Positions 1 to 10,657 of a stretch of DNA of 64,000 bases are shown piece by piece. The notes beneath the pieces are model-generated. The model worked only from the letters and a program-made list of their open reading frames with translations. It ran no database searches and was not told where the DNA came from. The number at the start of each line of letters is the position of its first letter. Position 1 is the stretch's first letter. The stretch is from Marasmius tenuissimus (Eukaryota > Basidiomycota > Agaricomycetes > Agaricales > Marasmiaceae), in assembly GCA_029532415.1 (NCBI GenBank), contig JAQOTA010000037.1:124001-188000 (forward strand). Reading direction: 5' to 3'. The position numbers and the translations under genes were made by a program.

Positions 1-1
1 C

Positions 2-1956
2 GCCAGCTGCAAGGGCTGGATGTTTTTCTCGAAAAGCAGGGCCGCCAAAGAGTCTATCGACGACAAAATAACGCATGACGATTCCACTCCTCTTCACGAT
101 GGTTATGCCACGGATGAGTTCGAAGTCGAAAACAATCTCTTCCATTGGATCGAGAACACTATGGATATCGACATTGGGGAAGCAGGCCCAGGGCCCAGGT
201 CGACAGAAAGGAACTCCGGATTGAAACGAATGGCAGCCAGAATACCGTTTTCCATAATGATCAAGGAGACAGAGGTGTTTTCGGAGCCGCACAAGAATGG
301 AGGAAAGGTAATTCGAATGGCCGAGCCATTGTATGAGAAGTGGAGGGCGAGATTTGAGGACAAGGATGAGAGTGAAGACGAGGACAAGGACGATGAAGAT
401 GCAGTGTACTCTCCTTTCGCGTCAAAGCGGGATTGGCAAATAGCACAGTGGGCCGTACAAGAGAACATTGGGCAAGGGGTTTTTGACCGGCTGTTGAAGA
501 TTCCAGGGGTACGTCTGTCATTCTGAATGTCTGTTCAATGTAACTAACACCGTTTTGAATTTGTTGACAGGTGATAGAGAGACTAGAGCTCTCCTTTAAA
601 ACTTCTAGGCACCTCAACAAGATTGTCAACTCCATCCCCGCTAGAGGCAGTCAGTGGAAAACCAAAGACTTCCGGTTCAATGACACCCCACCCGATGAAA
701 TCTTCTCCGTGCGCTACAGGGACCCTCTCGAAGCTATCAAAGCTCTGTGGGGCGATCCGTCTCTGGCCGAACATCTTGTCTTCAAACCATCGAAAATGTT
801 TTCAGACTCGGGCAAAACGAGAAGGAATTACTCGGAGATGTGGACAGGGAAATGGTGGTGGGCAATGCAGAGTCGTTTACAGGATAAAGACGCTACGATC
901 CCTCCTGTCATTGTAGCCACTGACAAGACACAGTTGACGCAGTTCAGTGGCAGCAGATCTGCATATCCTGTCTACCTTACCCTTGGCAATATTCCCCGCC
1001 AAATCTGGCGACAACCTTCGCAGCAAGCATGCATATTGATAGCATACCTCCCTGTAGACAAGATCGCTAAGCACAACTTGACTAAAAAGGAGCATAGTGC
1101 TTGCTATTCTCGTCTCTTTCATGAATCGATGCACTTTGTGCTCAGTCCCCTTGCAGAGGTCTCCGCATCTGGGGCGGAAATGGTTGGTGGGGACGGCGCA
1201 GTTCGGAAGGTACATCCAATAGTCTCCTGCTATGTTGCGGACTACCCCGAACAATGCCTTGTTGGTTGCTCCAAGTACGGGACCTGCCCGAAGTGCCAGT
1301 GTAGCAAGGAGCAGCTTTCAGAGATGTCCGTGAAGCCAAAACGCACTCAGACATGGACAACGAGCGTTATAGACACTGCCAAAATCACGACTCCGAATGT
1401 GCCCCAGTACGTCAAAAGCTGCATGTCACAGGGTGTTTCTGGATACATCTACAAGCCTTTCTGGATGGACTTCTGGGGCACTGACGTGTACATGTCCTTG
1501 ACGCCAGACGTCCTTGATCAACTCTACCAGGGCGTGTTCAAGCATCTGGTCAAGTGGTGCCAGGAAATCCTGTCTGAGGAAGAACTGGATTGGTGAGTCT
1601 GATGCCTCCCCCTGGCCATGGGGACCAGGCACTTCAAGAAGGGCTGGTCGGCTCTTTCTCAGATCAGCGGGACGGAGAGGAAGCATATGGCAACAATCTT
1701 GCTTCCCTGCCTCATCGGATTGGATATGCCCACCGATGCAATCAAGGCCTGCCACGCCATTTTGGATTTCATCTACCTTGCCCAATTCACCTCGCACGAT
1801 GAGGACAGCCTTGCTCGAATGCAATGTTCGCTCAATCAATGGGCAGAACATCGACACGCCTCCGTCGAGACTGGCACACGCGAACACTTCAACATACCCA
1901 AATTCCACTCCCTAGTCCACTATATTAAGATGATTCGCTTGCTTGGCACCACCGAT
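2..1956 (+). pseudogene. Plavaka-type transposase, N-terminal and central part
   Basis: DNA transposase of the Plavaka group, cut off by the left window edge. The open frame from position 2 (first Met at 20) runs to 508. A 62-nt intron (509-570, GT..AG) follows, then a second exon from 571 to about 1596. Landmarks I recognise from Plavaka transposases are LLKIPG-VIERL at the splice junction, the YSEM..GKWWW segment, DKTQLTQFSG, SAYPVYLTLGNIP, and a Cys cluster (GTCPKCQC) near 1290. The frame is disturbed around 1590-1620 (one extra base near the CCATGGGGACC stretch), then continues with RHFKKGW, SGTERKH and FIYLAQF up to LLGTTD at 1956. There it is cut by an inserted element; the next conserved residues (DNYNTE) resume at 4666. 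It is probably dead because of the two insertions and the frame break. The family assignment is from remembered motifs and is strong. Confidence 0.85.
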
Positions 1957-2139
1957 GTAAAGTGCCACTCGCGGTGTATAATAAAATCTAACTCTTAGGT
2001 CAAATCCTCCCAACACTCAAGAGTGTAGCTGAAGGTTGCGGGAATTGGGGATCGGTGTTGATCGTAGGTTTTGCTCTTAGCCAGACCGCAATAGTAGGCT
2101 GAAGGAAATCTGACTCAAGAAACTATCCAACTAAGGTAG

Positions 2140-4645
2140 CTTTGCCTCTGAAACCAGTTCGGAGGTCAAAAGTGGGGTTCGGAAGAGAGGTTTATAGGTT
2201 GTTTCGGGGAGTGTAGAGTTTGTTTGGAGCTTCGGAAGTGCGTTCTTAGGCTTCAACTAGCTTCAGAACCACTTGAACAGCGAGGGGCAACAAGACAATC
2301 AAATCAAACAATGGCAATTAAGACTCCAATCAAGTCTGTCAATAACCGAAGACCAACTGTCAACGGCGAACAATATCCTCAGCCCAATTAGCTTCGGAAG
2401 TTCAACAATAGCTCAGCCAGTCAAGTCGGCGTCGCAGACAAACAATGCAAAGTCAAGGTCAAGCAAGTGTTCAATGGATTTTCTAGGTTTGGGCAAACAA
2501 AGTTCTATTCCGTTCTAATGTCTCTCCAGAAGCGCTCCTGAGTCAACTAACTACCCAACAAGTGGAATAGCTTCATATCCTCTGAATACTAATTGTACGG
2601 ATTGCTTGGGGATTCTTAATGAAAACCCCACTGCTTATATACTCTAGGAGGCTCTAATTCTACCGAATTGTACAAATATCGAATAAACCATGCCTCGGAG
2701 GCATAAACTACCTACTTTGGAATATACTTGGAGAGTTTTTGTGTTTAATCTACGCTTTTGAACCCCAAAGTCAAAACCAATAATTTGCTTTGGAAGTATC
2801 ATCAGCCTCGAACATTCTCTAACATTCTTTTCTTCTGGGTTTCTCCTATCGATGGTTCTGTTCTGCCTATCTGCCTCTGCAGCATTGATTCTCCGGTTCT
2901 AGACTCTTCAATCGTCACAGGTCATCCTGTTCTGTCTGCCTCCGAAGCATATACTCCCTTCGTCTGAAGCAAAGTACTTGCCTCTGAAGTGCTACTAGAT
3001 GCCTGTATTCATGGAGTTACCCAGCCGTTCATAGCCAGGTTGATGTCCTTTCTGTAGCTCGGATAATTCTGACGTCCTGCCATCCATATGGCTGCCCCAC
3101 TATATCCAATCTTGGTACCTTGGATACCGGGTAATAGTTCAATGGTTCAGCCAGAACTCCTACTCGATTCTTTGGTACACCATTCCTTTCTTTCTTAGTC
3201 CCTTGCCTTCCAGTGCAGTTGAGCACTGCGTTTTGCTACCAGCACCAACTATGCCCTTAGTACAGTCAATATCGCCATGTACGAGTACAAGGGAGGTACG
3301 TCGACGGTGCAACTTCTTTGATCACTTCTCGATCCTTGTTTAGCGCCCAGTGCCTGGTTCGGATACATGCCTCTGAAGCGCTAATTTCCTAGTTTCTGAA
3401 GTAAAATTTCTACTTCAGCAGCAAGTCCAGAGGTCAGTATAAGCAAGTACTAGGTTGTCCCAATTCCTTGCTTACTTTCCCCCCGAGCGCACTATGGCAC
3501 GCTTGCACAATATTGAAGACCACTTCTGCAACTTGCTCTAAAGTAAGTCTTTCGATTTTCTAAATTCCGAGGCGACCTTCTGACTTCCTCCCCAGAGTTG
3601 TATAAGCTCTGGTGGTATCCAGAAGACTACTCTAATAAGATCAAGGAGCGCCGCATCATCCTACCCATTCCACTCAACGCAGAATGAGAGGCTATCCTCG
3701 GAATCATCTTCCAGCAGTTCTTCCTCAGTCGCCACAGATCCATCTACTGGGGCTACGTGATTTGTTACGACATGATCCAGGACGAAATCTATCTCTGCGA
3801 GGACACCTTTGACCACTTCATTCCTCACAACGCCAGGTCTGTCATCGACATGGTCGCCGAGTCTATTGCTTGAGTTGGTTTCCTCGACTTCAGAACCGCT
3901 CGTACTCCTGGAGCCGTCAACGCTTGGATCGACGCCGTCATCAGTTGTGCTGAGTGCCCAGCACCTCCAAAGCTTGACTATACCAAGCTCTTGTTCTTCA
4001 AGTACTCCCCTGTCATGGGTCGCTGGCTCTCTCGATCCTTTTCTTTCTATAATCCTATTTTATGTGATCCATTCTATACCGATTATCTAGATCATGAAAC
4101 CTCCATTGATTCTTATTATCCTGAAGATTCCGACGTAGATAATTACTTCGGTTGGGACGAGGTAGCTCTAGCCAATATGGATGACTAGCGTAACCTGTAG
4201 TATACCTAGTATACTTGAATCAATCATGCCTCCAAAGCGAGGCCTCGACCTTATACCAAGCTTCTGAGGCTCGACTTAGTCTCGCTTTCCAACCATCCAT
4301 GCTTCCGCGGTGACCTCCTCTGTCTATCCCTACTAGTACGGGTCTTCGTCAAGTCTGATTCTGTTATTCTAATCCCTAATACGATGCCTCCGAGCCACTG
4401 GAGATATTCCCTTGATATGACTACAGGTCCTAGTCGTGCCTCCGAAGTGATACTTTCGTCAGTTATACGACTCCTACAGTTTTCAGAGATAAGGAGAGAC
4501 GCCTCCGAGGCGTTATTCTCTCCTTATGCTAGGAACTGAGCCCTTTACTAGCCGCTCGGGACTCGCTCTAGTACTCGTATTACCTAGTCATTTCTTATCT
4601 GTTTTATGCTAAACTCGCACAAAAACAAGGCTCTGAAGCTGCTTT
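2140..4645. repeat. Dispersed TGCCTCYGAAGC-like word, about 15 copies
   Basis: Variants of TGCCTC(C/T)GA(A/G)G(C/T) recur through the 2.7-kb insertion and are rare outside it. Clear examples start near 2692 (CTCGGAGGC), 2938, 2972, 3369, 4228, 4386, 4439 and 4501 (CGCCTCCGAGGCG, a palindrome), with weaker ones near 2145, 2226 and 2391. Both orientations occur. Repeated short words near transposon ends often bind transposase, but here they are spread over the whole insertion, so the role is open. Confidence 0.55.
3597..4040 (+). pseudogene. Broken coding relic inside the 2.7-kb insertion
   Basis: Read in one frame this stretch gives a protein-like sequence (LYKLWWYPEDYSNK..., SRHRSIYWGYVICYDMI, CEDTFDHFIPHNAR, APPKLDYTKLLFF). 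It is interrupted by two in-frame TGA codons, near 3685 and 3871. A GT..AG intron may precede it (GTAAGT near 3543 to CCCAG near 3594). I do not recognise the family. It is most simply the decayed cargo or transposase fragment of the surrounding insertion. Confidence 0.4.
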
Positions 4646-4661
4646 TTAATAGCAGGCACTA

Positions 4662-5269
4662 CACCGATAACTACAACACCGAAATGTTCAAGAGGCTACA
4701 CATCAATTTCGCAAAGAAAGGCTGGAGGGCAATCAACAAGAGGGACGAGTTCCCTCAGATGACAAGATGGCTATCACGTCAAGAAAACGTTGCCGCTTTT
4801 GATCATTACATTGCTCATCGGCAACGTGAGCGACTCAAGGCACAGGAGAGGAAGAGGAAGGAGACAGGGAGGAAGGAGAGAGAAGAACGGGGAGAGACGT
4901 CGACGGAGAAAGAAGGAACAGACATGGTACCTCAAGAGAGTCCTTCAGGACAGGACAGAGACAGTGAGCGTCAGGAACCCGTGAAGGACACCGTGTCTTT
5001 AGCTTGGGAACTCCAAGAAAAGCGGGGCATGCAGCTCACAAAGTCCTGTTCTGCGACACGAATGCTTCTGAGCATCGAAACCCTCCACAACGTCCCAAAT
5101 TTCCGGAAGCACCTTACTGCCTTCCTATCCCTCCACCAGCGGACTCAACTTCGAGAGATACCGTTTGATACCCTGGACCTGTACCATACTCTCAAGTTCA
5201 CATGGAAAAATCACGCGGGGGACGACATTCAAGAGACAGTACATTGCTCACCAAAACGGAGGGACACCG
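4662..5269 (+). pseudogene. Plavaka-type transposase, second fragment
   Basis: Continuation of the transposase after the 2.7-kb insertion. It opens with DNYNTEMFKRLHINFAKKGW and QMTRWLSRQE, the hallmark block of Plavaka proteins that follows GTTD. A charged Lys/Glu/Arg-rich linker (about 4825-4980) follows, then a less conserved part ending at RRDTV. The frame stops artificially because a solo LTR starts at 5270. Removing the LTR plus one CACCG duplication joins this frame without loss to the fragment at 5795. Confidence 0.8.
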
Positions 5270-5794
5270 TATTGAGCCAGCATAGTTAAATGCACAGTGA
5301 GATGCAACTAAAACCTCACATATTAACTATAAGAGAATTCTTGTGTTCTTGCAGATGCTTGCTAGAGGTGATAATCGAGTAGATTATCCTAAAGCTTTGA
5401 GACGCAAAGTCTCCAGCTTTTATACAAGAGTCCTTGTCTATCTACAAGTCATAGAACATAGGTAAGTGAGAATATAGCATATGGTACATATTGCATATCA
5501 GTAAGCATAAGTGCTTGAAGAGCAGAGTGAGTAAGTAGGCATAGTCATACTAGCTTTCTATCTAAGTAATCTAGAGAGAAAGCTCAGTCAGCTTTGAACG
5601 CTATTGGGTGCAAAGCTGAACCTTGTTATAAACCATAGAGATAAGGTGTGAGTACTGACTAACTACAGAGTCCGTCTGAGTAAGTACAGGATCTTTCATA
5701 CGAGTGCAAGTGTCATAGTGAAAGAGTCTATAAATAATAGACACATAAACAACACGTCAATAAAGTGTATCACATGGTATTCACATATTCAACA
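5270..5794 (+). mobile_element. Solo LTR, 525 bp, with 5-bp target duplication CACCG
   Basis: The element lies between two CACCG copies (5265-5269 and 5795-5799). It begins TATTGAGCCAGCATAG, where the first dinucleotide TA is presumably a mutated TG, and ends ...TTCAACA. The same sequence in inverted orientation lies at 8299-8817. There is no internal retrotransposon sequence, so this is a solo LTR left by recombination between two LTRs. Whether it is Ty3 or Ty1 type cannot be told from the LTR alone. It interrupts the transposase reading frame. Confidence 0.85.
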
Positions 5795-6278
5795 CACCGT
5801 GGTTGTGCTCACACAGGACAGTGACGCTGTGAATAGCCTGGCGGGTGAGTTGTTCTCATTATGTCCTCTCAGATAGGATGTACTAACTTTCGTTCAAGGA
5901 ATGCGCATAGGGCGAGTACAAGTCATATTTAAACTACCAGAACTGGTATGCCTCCCAGGTTTGGGCTCGTTCCCGGCACACAAGGCTTGGCCCATGTATC
6001 CGTTGGCCTACATCGAATGGTACACTAAGCCAACGATGACGACACACGAACGGGAACTTCATGGTTTTAGGTCAATCTCCAAGGCCTACGGTCCCGACAA
6101 AGTGACGCCATCGTGGTCCATCATCCCTCTGTGCAACATATGCCAAACCTGTATGTTAGCCCCCAACTTCAAGAAGTCCCCCATACAGCGCCACTGGATG
6201 TCGGTGAACGTGTTGGACAAAGCTGAACACTTCTTTGTGAACTATCCGCAGTTCATCCAACGCTACAAGACGATCTAG
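5795..6278 (+). pseudogene. Plavaka-type transposase, C-terminal fragment
   Basis: Third piece of the transposase. It reads VVLTQDSDAVNSLA, then a 54-nt intron (5845-5898, GTGAGT..AAG), then GMRIGRVQVIFKLPEL, LAYIEWYT, SWSIIPLCNI and NVLDKAEHFFVNYPQF. This is the usual C-terminal signature of Plavaka transposases. It ends with a TAG at 6276-6278. Apart from the two insertions and one upstream frame break, the coding information is nearly complete, so the element was inactivated fairly recently. Confidence 0.82.
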
Positions 6279-6600
6279 CGTGTTGTACTACTTGAGCGAT
6301 GGGCAGAACAACGGGAACGACGGAGGCTTTGGTGACCACCTGCCGCCGTCCGTACTCTACGCATACGGTACTACCCAGCTGGAATGACACTGCGCACTCA
6401 GTGTCAACAGTATCCATGAAACGGTACAAGATACTCTACGTCTCATAACAACCAGACTGCTTCACCAAATCATCAATTTTTCTAACTAAGGATCTTAGAT
6501 ATTTGTCAACGGTACGTCCTTCTATGATATCCGGCAGGAGAAATATCTCCTGATGCTTCCGCAGGCAATCATTGCACAGGTCGCGCGGCCTCGCCAGACA
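6279..6600. other. Non-coding flank of the Plavaka element
   Basis: No supported gene. The transposon's right terminal repeat may lie here (a GCACTCAGTGTC stretch near 6405 is a weak candidate), but its left partner is outside the window, so this cannot be confirmed. Confidence 0.3.
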
Positions 6601-6604
6601 TATC

Positions 6605-7743
6605 CTAATGAGAACAAGATGAACAAGTCGTTCTGAAAGTAGGTAAGTGATGAACCATACAATGGGGTAAAATCATCGACTGACCAGTTTGGTGACAGTG
6701 ATCCACATACACCGGATCGAACCAAGACTGGTGTTGCAATGGACATTGTCTTCGCCATTGCTGCTGTTGTTGGCTGTAGTGGATAGTATGGCCGACCTTG
6801 TAGTACGCCACACCGGGGATTGGGAACGCCTTCTCAATCCAGTACCAGTACAAACACCCCTTTTCCTCCAAGTTGGGTACCGAGACGTTGAATAGCGAGA
6901 TCCCGAGACTGCATTCGACAAGGAGCTTGTTGGTGTAATGCCAGGGGCGTGCAGTCGTCTCTCTCGAGTTATCGGATCCAGTCACGACAATGGGGAAACG
7001 AAGAGCGAGTTCAAGAAGAGCACGGTCGAGGGGGATATTCATGAATAGTGGCCGGCATCCTGGCACAGAACACGACGCAACGTCTGCGTTGATGGGTACA
7101 CCAATGGGCAACGTCGTCGTTGTCATGTTTGGGTTGGGGTTCATAAAAAACAAGTCGATAGTGTCTGGCACCGTTGAAGCGGACGTGTTGGGGGGGGAAT
7201 ACTCGAGAGGAAGTGGTGGAGGTCCGTACAGAGTCGAGGTGTAGGCGTAGTGGATGCCCGAGAGCAGAAACAAGGTGACGTCGGCGACAGGGAGGTTGAT
7301 ATTCGGTTTGGCATGACGTCCAGAGTAGTCGATCGACGACCGCCAGTTCTGCATAGCAGACAGTGGGGTCATGGGCATGTTATAGGCCATGGTGGTCGGT
7401 TCTGGGTCGATTTTGGAGGAGGGAGGCTGGCTGGGAGTCAAAAGATGGCATTGGGAGCCCAACAGCAGCTCATCAGTGACAAAAACTGGTCCAGATCGAT
7501 TAATCACACACCTGTATCCCTTTCCTACACTTTTCCTATCTTGAATTGAGTCCTGGGACGGTCTGGAGGAGATGGTAGGAGGGGAGGGAAGGATTTGTGG
7601 GAGGAATGATGGGGGTTGAAGTCAGAAGTGGATGGAGGCTGCACAAAGAAGCGCCGGTGACCAACGACGTCAGCGATGATGTCGTCTATTGCTGCCACGA
7701 CGCCGGGAAGGTCTTGTATGTCGTTTGGGGTACTTAGGATCAC
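6605..7743 (-). CDS. Hypothetical protein on the minus strand, partial model
   Basis: The longest unexplained minus-strand frame of region 1 (about 300 codons, 7507 down to 6605). It contains a Pro/Thr-rich central part (SPPNTSASTVPDT, NPNPNMTTTTLPIG) and a segment that looks globular (PLFMNIPLDRALLELALRF, CLYWYWIEKAFPIPG). A second minus frame upstream (7743-7525) ends in a Pro/Ser-rich stretch and could be a first exon. A third frame (6758-6522) overlaps the 3' end. The true exon borders are not resolved. There is no family recognition and no signal peptide. It could be a relic: it lies between transposon fragments. Confidence 0.35.
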
Positions 7744-8298
7744 AGTCCGGTCATTTTTATCTCTATTCTCTATGTTTTTACTCTAAAACAAAATCAATTC
7801 AAGTGTTTCTACATGTACTACTGGGTGGGTCCTAAGTTGCACTGAGGCTGGCCCAGGTTGACTTGGGCTACCGTTCAAGTGGCCTAGTTTTCAGGTTGGC
7901 CCAGGTTTGCTGGGGCGAACCTGGCATCTGGCGCTGACCGGAAGCATCCTGGGACAACCTGGCGTCCCCAGAGCCGCCGGGGAATTCGGTCCAGTGTTCG
8001 TCTGCCCAGGTTGCCCCAGCGCCAGACCCCCTTTTGCTGATGGGTGTTCGAAGTCTAGATGGACATCTGCCTGAGTAACTGGAATGCATATGGAGACAAG
8101 AATAATCATATACCTGGGTAAAAGGTTCATGTCGATTTTGATTCCGATCCTAGAAATATCACTGATCCTATGCGTGTAGATCAGCTTGCAGTGTGAGCAC
8201 AAATGGGAGAAAAGAGAACCAGTATCGTGTTCGTATTCCGTGGATACCGATTGACTTCTGTGATTATTGGGCATAGGGTGAGATAGGGGGGATTCAAC
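7744..8298. other. Intergenic, CCAGGTT-rich
   Basis: No supported gene. Around 7845-8010 the word (G)CCCAGGTT(G/T) and its close variants recur several times, which makes minus-strand frames look open. I see this as low-complexity sequence rather than coding. Confidence 0.35.
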
Positions 8299-8817
8299 TG
8301 TTGAACATGATGGATATCATGTGATACACTGTTGACGTGTTGTTTACGCGTCACACTATTTATAGAGCTACGCCTCTAGAACACTTGCGTCCTCATGCAA
8401 GTACTACGTCTCTGTCTACGTAGCTTACTACGTATATCTAGTTTCATCACATATGACACTATAGACAGTCGCTATCCAATAGCATAAGTAGAGCCTCTAA
8501 TACATGAGGCAAACACAACTATGCTCACCAAGCATACTACCATTCATGGTAGAAGTACTTACACAGTACTAATGTCTTTTACGCCTTTAGGGCCGAATAC
8601 CTACTTCTAGTAGTAGTTTCAGTTAGTGTAATACTCATTACATGTACCAGAAACTTATGTATAAAAGACTGGACGAAAGGCCTTAAGCCTAAGGATAATC
8701 TACTCGATTATCACCTCTTCTCAAGCATCTCAAAGACTACAAGAACACTCTGTGTATTACCCATGTGAGGTTTACTTCGTTATACCCACTGTGCACTTTA
8801 ACTATGCTGGCTCATCA
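8299..8817 (-). mobile_element. Solo LTR, 519 bp, inverted second copy, target duplication TCAAC
   Basis: Reverse complement of the LTR at 5270-5794. Read on the minus strand it starts TGATGAGCCAGCATAG and ends ...GTTCAACA, with the canonical TG..CA ends. It is bordered by TCAAC on both sides (8294-8298 and 8818-8822). The shared landmarks are GATAATCGAGTAGATTATCC and the AACACGTCAA..GTGTATCACATG end. No internal region is present. Confidence 0.85.
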
Positions 8818-8822
8818 TCAAC

Positions 8823-10140
8823 TTTGAGGACTATAGTCTATAAATGATAGGACAAAAGAGCGACGAAGTTCGTGTGCTTGCGTGTTCCAAAAACCAGTAA
8901 GCGGTGGTTATGGTGATTTTCGTTTGCCACGTACCTGCGCTGCCCAGCGGTGACAGCAACAGCCCGCTCCTTGTCCGCCCCTTTCCTACGTGTTTGCCAT
9001 GTCCTTTCTCTAGTCCTCCACCCAAGTCAGTTTAGCTCTTTGACGGCACAACAGCTTCGAATTTGTTGTAGCCGATTCATTGAGGGAGATATCGAGTGCA
9101 GTCATTAGAAGTCGAGTGAAATTAGAACTGGAAGAAGTGAGACAAATCAGCCGTGCATCGACTGAACACAAGGAAAGAGGCGGACCAATTGTGTGAGAAA
9201 TACATGAAAAGACAAAAGGCATTCAGACGTTGACAGAGAAAAGAGAGCGAGAAAAAAGAGAACCTTAGAATTATTTTGTTGGTCACTCGCTGACATGATG
9301 GAGAAAAGACAAGCTGAGCGCAAGCTGTTGATGCTGCGGATAGGGCTACGCTGACAGTCGATGGCATCAAATGACCTGCCCTGGGCCGACTTAACGATCT
9401 TTGGAGAAACTGCGTCAGACGTGTCAAAAGTTCATTTAGGACCATGTCAAAGATCTGACCTTGCAATTCTGTGTTTTCAGCTTCCAAAGGTTTCAATTTG
9501 TCAGTTGACTCCATCTTTTCGCCCCTACTCATTCCGTGACGGCCAGGCTCGTCCTGTTTCGTCTAAATTCGGTAGGCCCGACGACTCTCGTCACCTAGTT
9601 TCACTGGGGTTGACCGCATGCAATCGCAAACTTGACCCATGGACCTCGCTTGTTCTTATATATTTTGCTGATCCAGCATACAGTAGAAATGTAACTTTGA
9701 GTGTCGTGTTCGCGAAAATAATACCACTCTTTTGCAATGGCTGTATTCCTTACACCTCAACCAGCAGGGTTCATCCAACCTTCAATATTCAATCCCTATG
9801 TGCTGTATTGTCGAAAAAAGACCAGGCTCTGGGCATTGCAAAGCATGAATGTTCGAACATTGAAGCTCGTTTGTACACCATTTCCTCAGGACGGATACAG
9901 GACCAAGGATATTCGTATCTGTGTCAAGTATAGAATATGGAAGGCGTTACATGGCAATGGATTCGCCTTTGGTCAAACAGACCAAAGGTTGTCTCCGATG
10001 GATAGCACACCTCCGGTGGTGGGTAGGTTAGGCCGTATGGGTCAAGAAGGCGCGCTCGGTAATAATTCCAAATGACCGTTCGGTACATGGGTTATCTGGC
10101 AACAATTGAACTGAGGCCATTCGCTCCGCCGTGCTCATGC
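8823..10140. other. No gene supported
   Basis: Short overlapping frames on both strands, none with recognisable motifs or a consistent exon model. The longest (9361-9933, plus) lacks family features. I treat the segment as intergenic or decayed. Confidence 0.3.
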
Positions 10141-10149
10141 TTCGCTTTG

Positions 10150-10645
10150 CCTATCCTGAGGTACGAGGTTGGTGAAGTGAATGGTCTCAAGTCTGGGTGA
10201 TCGATATGGGTGAATCGTACGAGATAAACCTTGAGAAAACAGAGGGGTAATGAGTGCAGGCCAGCAAAAGAGGAAAGAAAGCATGACGCACCTCAAAAGT
10301 TGTACCGAAACCTGTAAGGCCAACAGTGTTGACGATATCCGGGATGCTCATTCAAGAGCAAGTCCCTCTCTGAGGCTATCGGGTTAGATTGACGGCGTAT
10401 ATCTGTATTTGCTCGGTTGATCAAGTCTTCCTTGTTCTCTTTCTCCAGTTATCCATCTACAACTTTCACCCTTAAACATGTAACCAATGTTCCCCGACTT
10501 GACCCATTTTTATCATTATGGTGATTTGCCTATTGAGTTCAGGCCTGAGACTCATGGATTGGAACTCTTCGCGAAGAACCTCGGATCGCTTCCTGAGTCT
10601 AAGATTGGCGAGGTGGTGAGCGGCTTGATTTGATTGACAACGGTG
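10150..10645. repeat. Diverged relic of the array P block
   Basis: Several landmarks of the P blocks in the 19-62 kb array reappear here: GATGAGTGCAGGCC-like sequence near 10249, a GTTCCCCGAC stretch near 10490 and TGGCGAGGTGGTGAG near 10605. Spacing is similar to 19.47-19.84 kb. The copy is short and stops next to the TA-flanked element at 10658. It shows that the amplified family extends, in decayed form, outside the main array. Confidence 0.45.
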
Positions 10646-10657
10646 GTAGAGGTTTTA

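Larger units (their letters stand above)
1957..4661. mobile_element. 2.7-kb insertion inside the Plavaka transposase, class unresolved
   Basis: The transposase reading stops at ...GTTD (1956) and resumes at ...DNYNTE after 4661. The 7-mer CACCGAT is present on both sides (1950-1956 and 4662-4668), as expected for a target site duplication; the base before it differs. The ends show a weak inverted match (start GTAAAGTGCC; end, reverse-complemented, TAGTGCC). A 7-8 bp duplication would suit a hAT-like element, but no transposase was recognised. The interior holds a broken coding relic at about 3597-4040 and many copies of a TGCCTCYGAAG-like word (see the separate entry). The exact borders could shift by one or two bases. 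Confidence 0.7.

Noticed and set aside
8823..10140. 190-codon frame at 9361-9933
   Set aside because: No motifs, no repeat partner, no splice model; composition like the surrounding non-coding sequence.
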